This document shows positions 17,546-26,245 of a stretch of DNA of 64,000 nucleotides, piece by piece; the stretch's first letter is position 1, and each line of letters opens with the position of its first letter. The notes beneath the pieces were generated by a model that made no database searches, was not told the DNA's origin, and saw nothing but the letters and a program-made list of their open reading frames with translations. The position numbers were made by a program, and so were the translations under genes. This stretch comes from Competibacter_A sp037045535 (GTDB lineage: Bacteria > Pseudomonadota > Gammaproteobacteria > Competibacterales > Competibacteraceae), in NCBI GenBank assembly GCA_037045535.1, contig JBAOHI010000071.1:186001-250000 (forward strand), in the 5' to 3' direction.

Positions 17546-18145
17546 TTACAGCACCGCCACTCCCGCTGCCTCCAGCATTCGGGTCAGCCGGATCAGGGGC
17601 AGACCGATCAAGCCAGTCGGATCATCACCTTCCAACCGCTCGAACAACGCGATCCCTAGCCCTTCGGATTTAAAGCTGCCGGCGCACTGGTACGGTTGTT
17701 CGCGGCGCAGATAGCTGTCAATCCAAGCCGGCATCAGCTTGCGAAATACCACTCGAAACGATTCCACCGCGATTTGGCGGTATCCACTGGCGCTATCGAG
17801 CAAGCAGAGTCCCGTATAAAAGGTCACGGTTCGGCCCGATGCTCGAAGTAATTGCGCAACAGCCTGTTCGTGGTTGCCCGGTTTGCCGATGATGCCCTCG
17901 TCTAGCACCGCCGCTTGATCCGAGCCGATGATCAAGGCTGCCGGTTCATGGCAAGCGACGGCACGGGCTTTGAGTTCAGCCAGTCGCGCTACCAGTTTCG
18001 GCGCGTCTTCGCCGGGGAGGCGGGTTTCCTCGGCCTCCGGCGCTCGCACCTCGAACGGCAGGCCCAGTCGTGCCAGTAAGTCCCGACGGAACGAAGATGT
18101 TGAGGCTAAAATGAGACGACGCTCGCCGAGCGAGGGGGTGGACAT
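17546..18145 (-). CDS. yceF: Maf-like nucleotide pyrophosphatase YceF
   Basis: Maf-family house-cleaning enzyme; the YceF branch hydrolyses 7-methyl-GTP. The 199 residues show the signature LILASTSSFRRDLLARLG at the N-terminus, GSDQAAVLDEGIIGKP (catalytic Asp in the QA motif) and SFKSEGLGIALFERLEGDD. The last favours YceF over the dTTP/UTP-specific Maf group. It lies divergent to yceD-rpmF, the same neighbourhood as in E. coli. Confidence 0.92.
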   Translation of the reverse strand: MSTPSLGERRLILASTSSFRRDLLARLGLPFEVRAPEAEETRLPGEDAPKLVARLAELKARAVACHEPAALIIGSDQAAVLDEGIIGKPGNHEQAVAQLLRASGRTVTFYTGLCLLDSASGYRQIAVESFRVVFRKLMPAWIDSYLRREQPYQCAGSFKSEGLGIALFERLEGDDPTGLIGLPLIRLTRMLEAAGVAVL

Positions 18146-18208
18146 GGTGCTTGCTCGTTAGGCTGAAGAATAGGGGCAGCGTGCTAGCTGTTGGAGTGCG
18201 GGTATATT

Positions 18209-18237
18209 TTGACAGAAAACCAACGAGCTTATATTAT
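18209..18237 (+). promoter_or_regulatory. Strong sigma-70 promoter of the yceD-rpmF-fab operon
   Basis: A perfect TTGACA (18209-18214) and TATTAT (18232-18237) are separated by 17 bases, close to the consensus. Transcription would start near 18244, only about four bases before ATG 18248. Confidence 0.8.
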
Positions 18238-18247
18238 TCCGCGTCTT

Positions 18248-18778
18248 ATGCAGGCTCCACCGTTCCCCGATAAAATTAATCCCTGGCGGCTGGCCGCCGG
18301 GAACGGTCGGCTGGAAGGCGAACTGATGCTGGCGGCAATGCCTCGCTTGGCAGCGGTGAGCCGCGCCGGTGGTAAAGCCAGTGTATCGCTGGTGGCGGGA
18401 GTGGATGAAAACGGGGTGCACTTCATCAAGGGCGAGATCCAGGCCGATATCGAAGTGGACTGCCAGCGCTGTTTAGGACCGCTGCGCTTGCCCTTAAAGG
18501 TCGAGGTGGCCTTGGGTGTAGTGAGTGCCGAGGCGGAGGCCGGCCAGCTATCGGACCCATACGAACCGTTGTTGGTTCGGGATGGAGACGTTGCAGTCGC
18601 CGACTTGGTGGAGGAAGAACTGTTGTTGGCCTTACCGCAGATTCCCCGTCACGAAGATCTTCGGGAGTGCGAGGCCAACGGCTATGCAGCACCCGATCCT
18701 GCAATGCCCGATGTGGATCGTCGCCAACCCTTTGCGGCATTGGCCTCCCTGTTATCCGATTCGAAAAGGAGTACTTGA
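18248..18778 (+). CDS. yceD: YceD/DUF177 family 23S rRNA accumulation protein
   Basis: Cytoplasmic protein of the DUF177 family, needed for normal 23S rRNA levels in E. coli and plants. The 176 residues include the conserved Cys pair motif VDCQRCLGPL near residue 75 and the acidic segment DLVEEELLLALP. ATG 18248 is chosen because the homologous part starts at once (FPDKINPWRLA). The frame is open 19 codons upstream, but a consensus promoter overlaps that stretch and the first 19 codons have no family likeness. The mRNA would then be almost leaderless. rpmF follows after 3 bases, the conserved partner. Confidence 0.9.
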   Translation: MQAPPFPDKINPWRLAAGNGRLEGELMLAAMPRLAAVSRAGGKASVSLVAGVDENGVHFIKGEIQADIEVDCQRCLGPLRLPLKVEVALGVVSAEAEAGQLSDPYEPLLVRDGDVAVADLVEEELLLALPQIPRHEDLRECEANGYAAPDPAMPDVDRRQPFAALASLLSDSKRST

Positions 18779-18781
18779 TTC

Positions 18782-18979
18782 ATGGCTGTCCAGAAAAGCC
18801 GTAAAAGCCCTTCCAAGCGGGGCATGCGCCGCGCTCACGATGCCTTAACACCGGCTACCTTGTCGGTGGATCGAACCTCCGGTGAGGTGCATCGGCGCCA
18901 CCACGTCACTCCGACAGGGTTCTATCGGGGCCGCAAGATCATCATCAGCCAACCCACGGCAGACGAGACTGAAGAATAA
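18782..18979 (+). CDS. rpmF: 50S ribosomal protein L32
   Basis: Small basic ribosomal protein of 65 residues beginning MAVQKSRKSPSKRGMRRAHD, the typical L32 start. The zinc-binding Cys of some L32 proteins are absent, so this is the Cys-free form usual in Gammaproteobacteria. It is the second gene of the yceD-rpmF pair and leads into plsX-fab, linking ribosome and membrane-lipid production in one transcript. Confidence 0.97.
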   Translation: MAVQKSRKSPSKRGMRRAHDALTPATLSVDRTSGEVHRRHHVTPTGFYRGRKIIISQPTADETEE

Positions 18980-19041
18980 GCGTGGCGCGCTCGTGCGCTG
19001 ATTCATCCGCTACCCCAATTTCCCATGATTTGCTTACCGCC

Positions 19042-20070
19042 ATGACAAGGCCACTCACCATCGCCCTGGATGGGATGGGTGGCGATATTGGTCCCGACGC
19101 GGTCGTGCCCGCCGCGTTACGCGTGTTGAGAACCGCCGGCGACTCGTTGCGCTTGATCCTGGTTGGTCAGGAAGACGTGTTATCGAGCCAGCTTGTCCGG
19201 AACAAGGCCAAGGGTGACCCGCGACTGCTGATCCGTCATGCCTCGCAGCTGGTGAGCATGGACGAATCTCCCGCGCAGGCGTTGCGGGCTAAGAAAGATT
19301 CCTCCATGCGAGTGGCGATCAACCTGGTCAAGCAGGGCGAGGCCGATGCCTGTGTCAGCGCCGGCAACACCGGTGCCTTGATGGCCACCGCCCGTTTCGT
19401 GCTCAAGACCCTGCCCGGAATCGACCGCCCGGCCATTTGCACCACGCTACCGACCGTGCATGGCCATACCCGCATGCTGGACTTGGGCGCCAACGTCGAC
19501 AGCAAGGCCAAGCATCTGTTGCAATTTGCGGTTATGGGCTCGGTCTTGGCTACTGTGAACGGGATCGACCAGCCCCGCGTTGGCTTGCTTAACATCGGTG
19601 AGGAAGACATCAAGGGCAACGAGCAGGTCAAGGAAGCCGTCCGGCTGCTGGCCGCGAGCGATCTCCACTACATTGGTTTCGTGGAAGGCGACGGGATTTT
19701 CCTGGATGAAGTGGATGTGGTGGTCTGCGACGGTTTCGTTGGCAACGTCGCGCTCAAAAGCAGCGAAGGCGTGGCCAAGCTGATCCGCCATTATATGACC
19801 CAAGAGTTCAAGCGAAACCCGCTGACCCGCTTGGCCGGTCTGGTCGCGTTGCCGGTCCTGCGCGCCCTCGGGCGTAAAATCGATCCCCGCCGTTACAATG
19901 GTGCCAGCCTGCTCGGCTTGCAGGGCATCGTCGTCAAGAGCCATGGCGGCGCCGACGCCCTGGCCTTCGCCAACGCCATCCAAGTCGCGATGCTGGAAGC
20001 CGAGCGGAAAGTGCCCCAACAGATCGATGCGCATCTGGCCGCCCTTCACGCCGAGAGACAAGCCCTTTGA
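19042..20070 (+). CDS. plsX: Phosphate acyltransferase PlsX
   Basis: Makes acyl-phosphate from acyl-ACP, the first step of phospholipid synthesis in the PlsX-PlsY route. The 342 residues contain IALDGMGGDIGPDAVVPA at the start, SAGNTGALMATA, LDLGANVD and FVGNVALKSSEG, all family hallmarks. ATG 19042 (MTRPLTIALDG) fits the family; the frame is open 20 codons upstream from GTG 18982. The stop overlaps the TTG start of fabH. Confidence 0.95.
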   Translation: MTRPLTIALDGMGGDIGPDAVVPAALRVLRTAGDSLRLILVGQEDVLSSQLVRNKAKGDPRLLIRHASQLVSMDESPAQALRAKKDSSMRVAINLVKQGEADACVSAGNTGALMATARFVLKTLPGIDRPAICTTLPTVHGHTRMLDLGANVDSKAKHLLQFAVMGSVLATVNGIDQPRVGLLNIGEEDIKGNEQVKEAVRLLAASDLHYIGFVEGDGIFLDEVDVVVCDGFVGNVALKSSEGVAKLIRHYMTQEFKRNPLTRLAGLVALPVLRALGRKIDPRRYNGASLLGLQGIVVKSHGGADALAFANAIQVAMLEAERKVPQQIDAHLAALHAERQAL

Positions 20071-21035
20071 ACTACGCCCGAATCATTGGAACTGGCGGCT
20101 ATCTGCCGGAAAAAGTCCTCACCAACGCCGATCTCGAACGGATGATCGACACCACGGCGGATTGGATTGTCGAACGGACCGGTGTTGAGGAACGCCATGT
20201 CGCCGCGCCGGGTGAAACCACCTGCGACCTGTCCGAACAGGCCGCGCGTCGAGCATTGCAAGCGGCTGGTGTCGAGCCGACGGATATCGATCTGATCGTG
20301 TTGGGTACCACCACCCCCGATCACGTTTTTCCCAGTGTCGCCACGCAGCTACAGCACCGGTTAGGTTGTCATCCCGGCCCGGCTTTCGATGTGCAGGCGG
20401 TCTGTACCGGATTCGTCTACGCTCTGGATATCGCCAACCGCTTTATCCGCACTGGCGCATCCCGCCGGGCACTGGTGGTGGGCGCTGATACCTTCACGCG
20501 CATTCTCAACTGGGAGGATCGCGGCACTTGCATCCTGTTTGGCGACGGGGCCGGCGCGGTGGTATTGGAATCGGCTGATGAACCCGGCATCATCGATAGC
20601 CGTCTCGGCGCCGATGGTCGCTACAAGGAACTGTTGTGGGTGCCGGCCGGCGTGTCCAGCGGCTACGAGCGGACCCAGAAAAACGCGGCGTTCGTGGAAA
20701 TGCGAGGCAGCGAGGTGTTCAAGGTGGCGGTTACCACCCTCAAGGAAATCGCCGAGCAAATTCTGGCCGCTAACAATATGACCATCGCCGACATAAATTG
20801 GCTGATTCCGCATCAGGCTAACCGCCGAATTCTCGCCGCTACCGCCAAACGGCTAGGGCTGCCGGAATCGCGGCTGGTGGATTGCGTGCGAACTCATGGC
20901 AATACATCGGCGGCGTCGGTGCCATTGGCCTTGGACGTGGCAGTACGCGATGGCCGCATCCAGCGGGGTGATACTCTGTTGCTGGAGGGCTTCGGCGGCG
21001 GCTTTACCTGGGGCGCGGTGCTGCTGACCTATTGA
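20067..21035 (+). CDS. fabH: Beta-ketoacyl-ACP synthase III
   Basis: Starts fatty-acid elongation by condensing acetyl-CoA with malonyl-ACP. The 322 residues start NYARIIGTGGYLPEKVL and have the catalytic triad: Cys in VQAVCTGFVYAL, His in PHQANRRI and Asn in HGNTSAASVP. The start is TTG 20067, overlapping the plsX stop, and gives the exact family N-terminus; no ATG fits better. The next gene is fabG; fabD, usual at this point, is missing. Confidence 0.96.
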   Translation: MNYARIIGTGGYLPEKVLTNADLERMIDTTADWIVERTGVEERHVAAPGETTCDLSEQAARRALQAAGVEPTDIDLIVLGTTTPDHVFPSVATQLQHRLGCHPGPAFDVQAVCTGFVYALDIANRFIRTGASRRALVVGADTFTRILNWEDRGTCILFGDGAGAVVLESADEPGIIDSRLGADGRYKELLWVPAGVSSGYERTQKNAAFVEMRGSEVFKVAVTTLKEIAEQILAANNMTIADINWLIPHQANRRILAATAKRLGLPESRLVDCVRTHGNTSAASVPLALDVAVRDGRIQRGDTLLLEGFGGGFTWGAVLLTY

Positions 21036-21057
21036 AACGCGGAAGGGAGAGTTTGAG

Positions 21058-21804
21058 ATGACGAGGCTGGAAGGCGAAATAGCCCTGGTGACGGGAGCCA
21101 GTCGCGGCATCGGCCAAGCCATCGCCCACGAGCTGGGACGGCGGGGGGCGGTCGTGGTGGGTACCGCAACGACGGAGGCCGGAGCCGAGGCTATCGGTCA
21201 GGATTTACGTCAGCATGGCGCCAAGGGGTGTGGTTTGTGCTTGGATGTCGCCGATCCCGCGTCCGTGGACGCGACGATCAAGGCTGTGATCCAGGCGTTC
21301 GGCGCGCCGACCATCCTAGTGAATAATGCCGGCATCGCCCGCGATAACCTGCTGCTGCGGATGAAGGAAGAAGACTGGATCACCGTCCTCGATACCAATC
21401 TGTCCTCGGTCTATCGACTGAGCAGAGCGGTGTTGCGAAGCATGATGAAAGCCCAGCACGGGCGAATCGTCAACATCGCTTCGGTGGTGGGGGCGACCGG
21501 CAATCCCGGTCAAGCCAACTACGCGGCGGCTAAGGCCGGCATGATCGGGTTTACCAAATCACTGGCGCGCGAGGTCGGATCGCGTAACATCACCGTCAAC
21601 GCTGTCGCGCCGGGCGCCATCGATACCGATATGACCCGCGCCTTGCCGGAAGCGCAGCGCGACGCCGTGATCGGAACCATTCCGCTGCAACGTCTGGGCA
21701 AGCCGCAGGATATCGCCAACGCCGTGGCGTTTCTCGTGTCATCGGAAGCGGCCTACATCACCGGCGAAACCTTGCACGTCAACGGCGGGATGTATATGCC
21801 CTGA
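21058..21804 (+). CDS. fabG: 3-oxoacyl-ACP reductase FabG
   Basis: NADPH-dependent reductase of the fatty-acid elongation cycle, short-chain dehydrogenase fold. The 248 residues show the nucleotide motif GASRGIGQ, NNAGIARDNLL, the catalytic Ser-Tyr-Lys (Tyr and Lys in YAAAKAG) and the C-terminal YITGETLHVNGGMYM. Good ribosome site GGGAGAG upstream of ATG 21058. Placed between fabH and acpP. Confidence 0.97.
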   Translation: MTRLEGEIALVTGASRGIGQAIAHELGRRGAVVVGTATTEAGAEAIGQDLRQHGAKGCGLCLDVADPASVDATIKAVIQAFGAPTILVNNAGIARDNLLLRMKEEDWITVLDTNLSSVYRLSRAVLRSMMKAQHGRIVNIASVVGATGNPGQANYAAAKAGMIGFTKSLAREVGSRNITVNAVAPGAIDTDMTRALPEAQRDAVIGTIPLQRLGKPQDIANAVAFLVSSEAAYITGETLHVNGGMYMP

Positions 21805-21851
21805 TAATGGCGGACGGCTAGAATTGATGGCATCCGCCCCGCTGTTTTCCA

Positions 21852-21878
21852 TACAATACCCCGCGGGTAGTGCCGCGG
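21852..21878 (+). promoter_or_regulatory. Possible acpP promoter -10 box and leader hairpin
   Basis: TACAAT at 21852-21857 resembles a -10 box, with no good -35 at the right distance. A 6-bp hairpin (CCGCGG at 21861-21866 and 21873-21878) follows. A separate acpP promoter is expected because acyl carrier protein is needed in large excess. Confidence 0.35.
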
Positions 21879-21912
21879 TTGTTTGGGGCTCACAACGAGG
21901 AAACAAATCATC

Positions 21913-22158
21913 ATGACTGACATCAGCAACATCGAAGCTCGCGTCAAGAAAATCATCATCGAGCAATTGGGGGTCAAGGAAGAGCAAGTGACCAATGAAG
22001 CCTCGTTCGTCGAGGATCTGGGAGCTGACTCGCTGGATACCGTGGAACTCGTGATGGCGTTGGAAGAGGAATTCGAGCTCGAAATCCCCGACGAGGATGC
22101 CGAGAAGATCACGACTGTGCAACAGGCGATCGACTACATCGCGACGCATTTGGGGTAA
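21913..22158 (+). CDS. acpP: Acyl carrier protein
   Basis: Carries growing acyl chains on a phosphopantetheine arm. The 81 residues are acidic and contain the attachment site DLGADSLDTVELVMALEEEF with the modified Ser. Start ATG 21913 (MTDISNIEARVKKIIIEQLG) matches E. coli in length, with GAGGAA at 21897-21902. The TTG-started extension upstream is rejected. fabF follows 96 bases later after a hairpin. Confidence 0.98.
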   Translation: MTDISNIEARVKKIIIEQLGVKEEQVTNEASFVEDLGADSLDTVELVMALEEEFELEIPDEDAEKITTVQQAIDYIATHLG

Positions 22159-22190
22159 GAGTGTCAGTCACCAGCGGATCGGATATGTCT

Positions 22191-22226
22191 GCCGCAACCG
22201 CCGTCGGGGGTCGCGGCTTTATTTTG
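22191..22226 (+). terminator. Imperfect terminator or attenuator between acpP and fabF
   Basis: GCCGCAACC (22191-22199) pairs, with one mismatch, with GGTCGCGGC (22209-22217). TTTATTTTG follows. It would limit read-through into fabF and help keep ACP in excess. Confidence 0.55.
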
Positions 22227-22254
22227 TTGGCCCAGCGAGGAAGAGGGTAGTTCC

Positions 22255-23496
22255 GTGGCCAAGCGGCGAGTGGTAGTGACGGGCATGGGCATCGTGTCCC
22301 CGGTGGGCAATACCGTGGAAACGGCCTGGGCTAATATTTTGGCTGGCCGCAGCGGAATCGGCCCCATCACCGCCTTCGATGTCAGCGGGTATCCGGTGCG
22401 CATCGGCGGGGCGGTGAAGGATTTTCAAATCGAGCAGTACCTGAATCCCAAGGAAGCCAAGAAGATGGATACCTTCATTCATTATGGCATCGGTGCGGCG
22501 GTACAGGCGGTTCGGGATTCGGGGTTGGAGATCTCCGAGGCCAACGCCGAGCGTGTCGGTACGTTTATCGGTTCTGGCATCGGTGGCCTGCCGGGGATTG
22601 AGGAAGGCCATTCGGCCTTCCTGAGAGGTGGTCCTCGGCGGCTGACCCCGTTTTTTGTGCCGCGCAGCATCATCAACATGGTTTCAGGTAACCTGTCGAT
22701 TCTATACGGAATCAAGGGCCCGAATTTGGCTGTGGTCACGGCCTGCACTACCGGTACGCACAGCATCGGACTGGCGGGTCGGTTGATCGCCTACGGCGAT
22801 GCTGACGCGATGATCGCGGGCGGCGCGGAGATGGCCACGACCCCGACCGGGCTGTGTGGTTTTGCAGCAGCGCGCGCCCTGTCGGTCCGCAATGACGAGC
22901 CGGAGAAAGCCAGCCGGCCTTGGGACAGGGATCGCGATGGCTTTGTGCTCAGCGACGGTGCCGGAGCGCTATTTCTGGAAGAATACGAACACGCCAAGCG
23001 GCGCGGTGCTCGCATTTATGCGGAATTGATCGGCTTCGGCATGAGCGGCGATGCCTATCACATGACTCTGCCGCCGCCCGACGGCGACGGTGCCCGTCGG
23101 GCGATGGCCGGCGCCCTGCGCGATGCGGAACTCGACCCTGATGCGGTCGATTACATCAATGCCCACGGTACCTCGACGCCGGCCGGGGACAAGATCGAAA
23201 GTGACGCCGCCAAGACGGTGTTTGGCGAGCACGCCCATCGGCTGGCGATGAGTTCGACGAAGTCGATGACCGGCCACCTGTTGGGCGCGGCCGGCGGGAT
23301 CGAAGCCATCTTTTCGATACTGGCGATCCGTGATCAGGTCGCGCCACCGACCATCAACCTGGATGATCCAGAACCCGGTTGTGATCTGAACTATGTGCCG
23401 CACTGTGCGCAAGAGCGGCCGATCAAGGTTGCCCTGTCGAATTCCTTCGGATTTGGTGGCACCAACGGGACGGTTGTGTTCCGCGCGCTGGACTGA
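22255..23496 (+). CDS. fabF: Beta-ketoacyl-ACP synthase II
   Basis: Elongating condensing enzyme of fatty-acid synthesis. The 413 residues start AKRRVVVTGMGIVSPVGN. The catalytic Cys lies in VVTACTTGTHSIG, His in NAHGTSTPAGD and His/Lys in SSTKSMTGHLLGAAGG. GTG 22255 is the start, with GAGGAAGAG upstream. pabC, which often separates fabF from mltG, is absent; mltG follows after about 40 bases. Confidence 0.97.
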   Translation: MAKRRVVVTGMGIVSPVGNTVETAWANILAGRSGIGPITAFDVSGYPVRIGGAVKDFQIEQYLNPKEAKKMDTFIHYGIGAAVQAVRDSGLEISEANAERVGTFIGSGIGGLPGIEEGHSAFLRGGPRRLTPFFVPRSIINMVSGNLSILYGIKGPNLAVVTACTTGTHSIGLAGRLIAYGDADAMIAGGAEMATTPTGLCGFAAARALSVRNDEPEKASRPWDRDRDGFVLSDGAGALFLEEYEHAKRRGARIYAELIGFGMSGDAYHMTLPPPDGDGARRAMAGALRDAELDPDAVDYINAHGTSTPAGDKIESDAAKTVFGEHAHRLAMSSTKSMTGHLLGAAGGIEAIFSILAIRDQVAPPTINLDDPEPGCDLNYVPHCAQERPIKVALSNSFGFGGTNGTVVFRALD

Positions 23497-23538
23497 GGAA
23501 CGCCTCCCCAACGCAGGGGATAGGGGTGGCGCTTGGCG

Positions 23539-24597
23539 ATGGATGGCAACCCTCCCACTTCCACACCACCTGGTCCGCCGTTCAGGGCCAGGACTGGATG
23601 GCTAGCGTTAACAGCGTTGATCTTGATCCTGGGGCTGGCCCTGGGTGCCGTTTACGCCGATTATCGCCTTTTCCTCGATACACCTTGCGGTGTGCCACCG
23701 GAGGGATTGGTCCTGGAAGTAAAACCGGGGATGGGGGTCGGCGATATCGCCCGGAATTTGCAGGAGCGGCCCGGCGTGCTCCGATCAGCGTTTTATCTCG
23801 AAAGCTTTGCCCGCCTGAACGGTTTAGCCTCCAAGCTTAAGGCGGGTGAATATGCGATCGTGCCTAGCACGACCCCGCGCGGCTTGATCGAGCAGATCGT
23901 GGCGGGGCGGGTTATCCAGTATGCCCTGGTCGTGGTGGAAGGATCGACGTTCCAGCAGTTGCGGCAGGCGTTGGCCGGGCATCCTAAAATCGTCCAAACC
24001 TTTCAAAACGCTAGCGATGCCGACATCATGACCCAGCTGGGCCGACCCGGCGAGCATCCCGAAGGACGATTTTTCCCGGATACCTATCATTTTCCGGCGG
24101 GAACCACGGATGAGGCGTTTTTGCGACGGGCGCTCGTCATGATGGATCGGCGACTTGACGAAGCTTGGAGCCGCCGCGCGCCAGATTTACCGCTGAGTGA
24201 TCCCTATCAAGCGCTGATTCTGGCTTCGATTGTCGAGAAGGAGACCGCGCTGTCGGCGGAACGACCGGCCATCGCTGGCGTGTTCGAGCGCCGCTTGCGG
24301 AAGGGCATGCTGTTGCAGACCGATCCAACCGTGATTTATGGGTTGGGCGCTGCGTTCGATGGCAACCTGCGCCGGCGGGATCTCATCACCGATACGCCTT
24401 ACAACACTTACCTTCGCAAGGGGCTGCCGCCGACGCCAATTGCCTTGCCGGGAGCAGCATCGTTGGCGGCGGTCATGAACCCCGGTCCCGGCGACGCCTT
24501 GTATTTCGTGGCGACCGGTGAAGGTGGCCACGCGTTTTCCGCAACGCTCGAAGAGCATAATCGAGCGGTCAAGCGATATCAGATGAAGGAACGATGA
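23539..24597 (+). CDS. mltG: Endolytic murein transglycosylase MltG
   Basis: Inner-membrane enzyme (YceG) that cuts nascent peptidoglycan strands and so ends glycan synthesis. The 352 residues have a Pro-rich cytoplasmic start, one membrane helix (about 18-38), a LysM-like segment (VKPGMGVGDIARNL) and the YceG domain. The catalytic Glu is in SIVEKETAL and QTDPTVIYGLG is also present. ATG 23539 is preferred; TTG 23533 is possible, as GGGGTG lies 4 bases before it. The gene leads into tmk-holB as in E. coli. Confidence 0.94.
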   Translation: MDGNPPTSTPPGPPFRARTGWLALTALILILGLALGAVYADYRLFLDTPCGVPPEGLVLEVKPGMGVGDIARNLQERPGVLRSAFYLESFARLNGLASKLKAGEYAIVPSTTPRGLIEQIVAGRVIQYALVVVEGSTFQQLRQALAGHPKIVQTFQNASDADIMTQLGRPGEHPEGRFFPDTYHFPAGTTDEAFLRRALVMMDRRLDEAWSRRAPDLPLSDPYQALILASIVEKETALSAERPAIAGVFERRLRKGMLLQTDPTVIYGLGAAFDGNLRRRDLITDTPYNTYLRKGLPPTPIALPGAASLAAVMNPGPGDALYFVATGEGGHAFSATLEEHNRAVKRYQMKER

Positions 24598-24598
24598 A

Positions 24599-25231
24599 AT
24601 GTCGGGAAAATTCATCGCCGTCGAAGGGAGCGAAGGGGCCGGTAAAACCACCCAACTGGTTTTCATGCGCGAATGTCTGGAGCGGGCTGGCCGGCAGGTA
24701 GTATCGACGCGCGAGCCAGGCGGAACGGCGCTGGGCGAGGCCATGCGTGACCTGCTCCTCAGTCACCGACACAATGGCATGGCGATCACCACCGAAACCC
24801 TGCTGATGTTCGCCGCTCGCGCCGAGCATCTAGACAAGGTCATCCGCCCTGCGTTGGCTGCTGGTCATTGGGTGTTATGCGATCGGTTTACCGATGCCAC
24901 TTACGCCTATCAGGGCGGCGGGCGCGGATTAGCGCTGGAAAAAATCGCGGTGCTGGAAAAGTGGGTTCAAGGAGAATTACGGCCCGATTTGATTCTGCTG
25001 TTCGATCTGCCGATTGAAGTGGGATTGGAACGAGCGGCGCGGCGTGGTGCGACGGACCGATTCGAGCGAGAAGACAGGACATTTTTCGAGCGGGTACGGG
25101 CAATCCATCTGGATCGAGCCCGCCGCGATCCCGACCGCTACCGAATCGTGAAGGCCGACCGACCGATTGACGTGATCCAGATTGAAGTGGAAGCCATTCT
25201 CACCGACTGGCTGGAGCGGTTGAATGAATGA
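24599..25231 (+). CDS. tmk: Thymidylate kinase
   Basis: Phosphorylates dTMP to dTDP. The 210 residues contain the P-loop VEGSEGAGKTTQ, the TMP-binding TREPGGTALGEAMRD, the DR motif CDRFTDATYAYQGGGRG and a lid region FERED. The start ATG is one base after the mltG stop, and the stop overlaps the holB start (8 bases), the compact order known from E. coli. Confidence 0.96.
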   Translation: MSGKFIAVEGSEGAGKTTQLVFMRECLERAGRQVVSTREPGGTALGEAMRDLLLSHRHNGMAITTETLLMFAARAEHLDKVIRPALAAGHWVLCDRFTDATYAYQGGGRGLALEKIAVLEKWVQGELRPDLILLFDLPIEVGLERAARRGATDRFEREDRTFFERVRAIHLDRARRDPDRYRIVKADRPIDVIQIEVEAILTDWLERLNE

Positions 25232-26204
25232 GCGGCTGCCTTGGCATGAACGATCATGGCAGCAGCTCCGGCAACGTCTCGCCGCCGGTCGCTTGCCTCA
25301 CGCGTTGTTGCTGGTCGGTCCGAGTGGATTAGGGAAGTGGGCTTTTGCCCGGCGATTAGCAGCAGCCTTGCTTTGCGCTACCCCAGCTACCGATGGGGAT
25401 GCCTGCGGGCGTTGCCGGGGATGTCACTGGTTCCAGGTCGGTAGTCACCCCGATTTCAGCGTTGTGCGGCCTGCGGAAGACGGGAAGGTGATCAAAGTCG
25501 ATCAGATTCGCGAGCTCCGCGATTTTCTGGGTTTGACCGCCCAATATGGCGGCCGCAAGATTGCCCTGCTGGAGCCAGCCGACCGGCTCAATCTCAATGC
25601 TGCCAACAGCTTGTTGAAAACGTTGGAAGAACCGCCGGGCGACAGCTTGCTGCTGTTGGTGACTTCCCAACCGGCGCGACTGCCCGCCACCGTGCGCAGC
25701 CGTTGCCAAGTGATGCGCTTCGATATCCCCCCGTCCGAGGAGGTCTTGCCTTGGCTGACCGCTCGGACGACTGGCGGGCTGGAACCGAGAACCTTGCTCG
25801 ATGCCGCTAGGGGAGCGCCCTTGACGGCTTTGGCGTTTGCCGACGGAGAACGCTGGAACCGTCGCCGCGCGCTGATCGAAAGTTATGATCGCATATTAGC
25901 TGGCAAAGCCGATCCGGTGCGAGAGGTGGAGCGTTGGCTACAAGGTGATCTCGCCGAAAATTTGCGTTGGCTGATCGGTTGGCATACCGACCTGATTCGG
26001 CTTAAGATGGATTCCGAACCGCCCCACCTGGGTAATCCTGACCTGCGTGCCGTTCTGCGTCGCTGGGCCGATCGTCGGCCGCTGAAAGTCCTGTTCGAGT
26101 ACCTGGACTCGGCAATTCGGTTACATACGCTGTACTCGACTACTCAGGTGAATGCTCAGTTGTCGCTGGAAGGATTTTTCGGTGACGGCGCGGCGGGACA
26201 GTGA
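25224..26204 (+). CDS. holB: DNA polymerase III delta' subunit
   Basis: Clamp-loader subunit of the replicative polymerase. The 326 residues have an AAA+ fold with a P-loop-like GPSGLGKW, a four-Cys zinc module (Cys at CATP, CGRC and CHWF), and the sensor region LLKTLEEPPGDSLLLLVTSQ. As in E. coli delta', ATP hydrolysis by this subunit is doubtful. ATG 25224 overlaps tmk. pilZ follows. Confidence 0.93.
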   Translation: MNERLPWHERSWQQLRQRLAAGRLPHALLLVGPSGLGKWAFARRLAAALLCATPATDGDACGRCRGCHWFQVGSHPDFSVVRPAEDGKVIKVDQIRELRDFLGLTAQYGGRKIALLEPADRLNLNAANSLLKTLEEPPGDSLLLLVTSQPARLPATVRSRCQVMRFDIPPSEEVLPWLTARTTGGLEPRTLLDAARGAPLTALAFADGERWNRRRALIESYDRILAGKADPVREVERWLQGDLAENLRWLIGWHTDLIRLKMDSEPPHLGNPDLRAVLRRWADRRPLKVLFEYLDSAIRLHTLYSTTQVNAQLSLEGFFGDGAAGQ

Positions 26205-26245
26205 ATCCGATGTTTTCCCAGTGTCTTAGAGAAGGTTAAAGCGTT

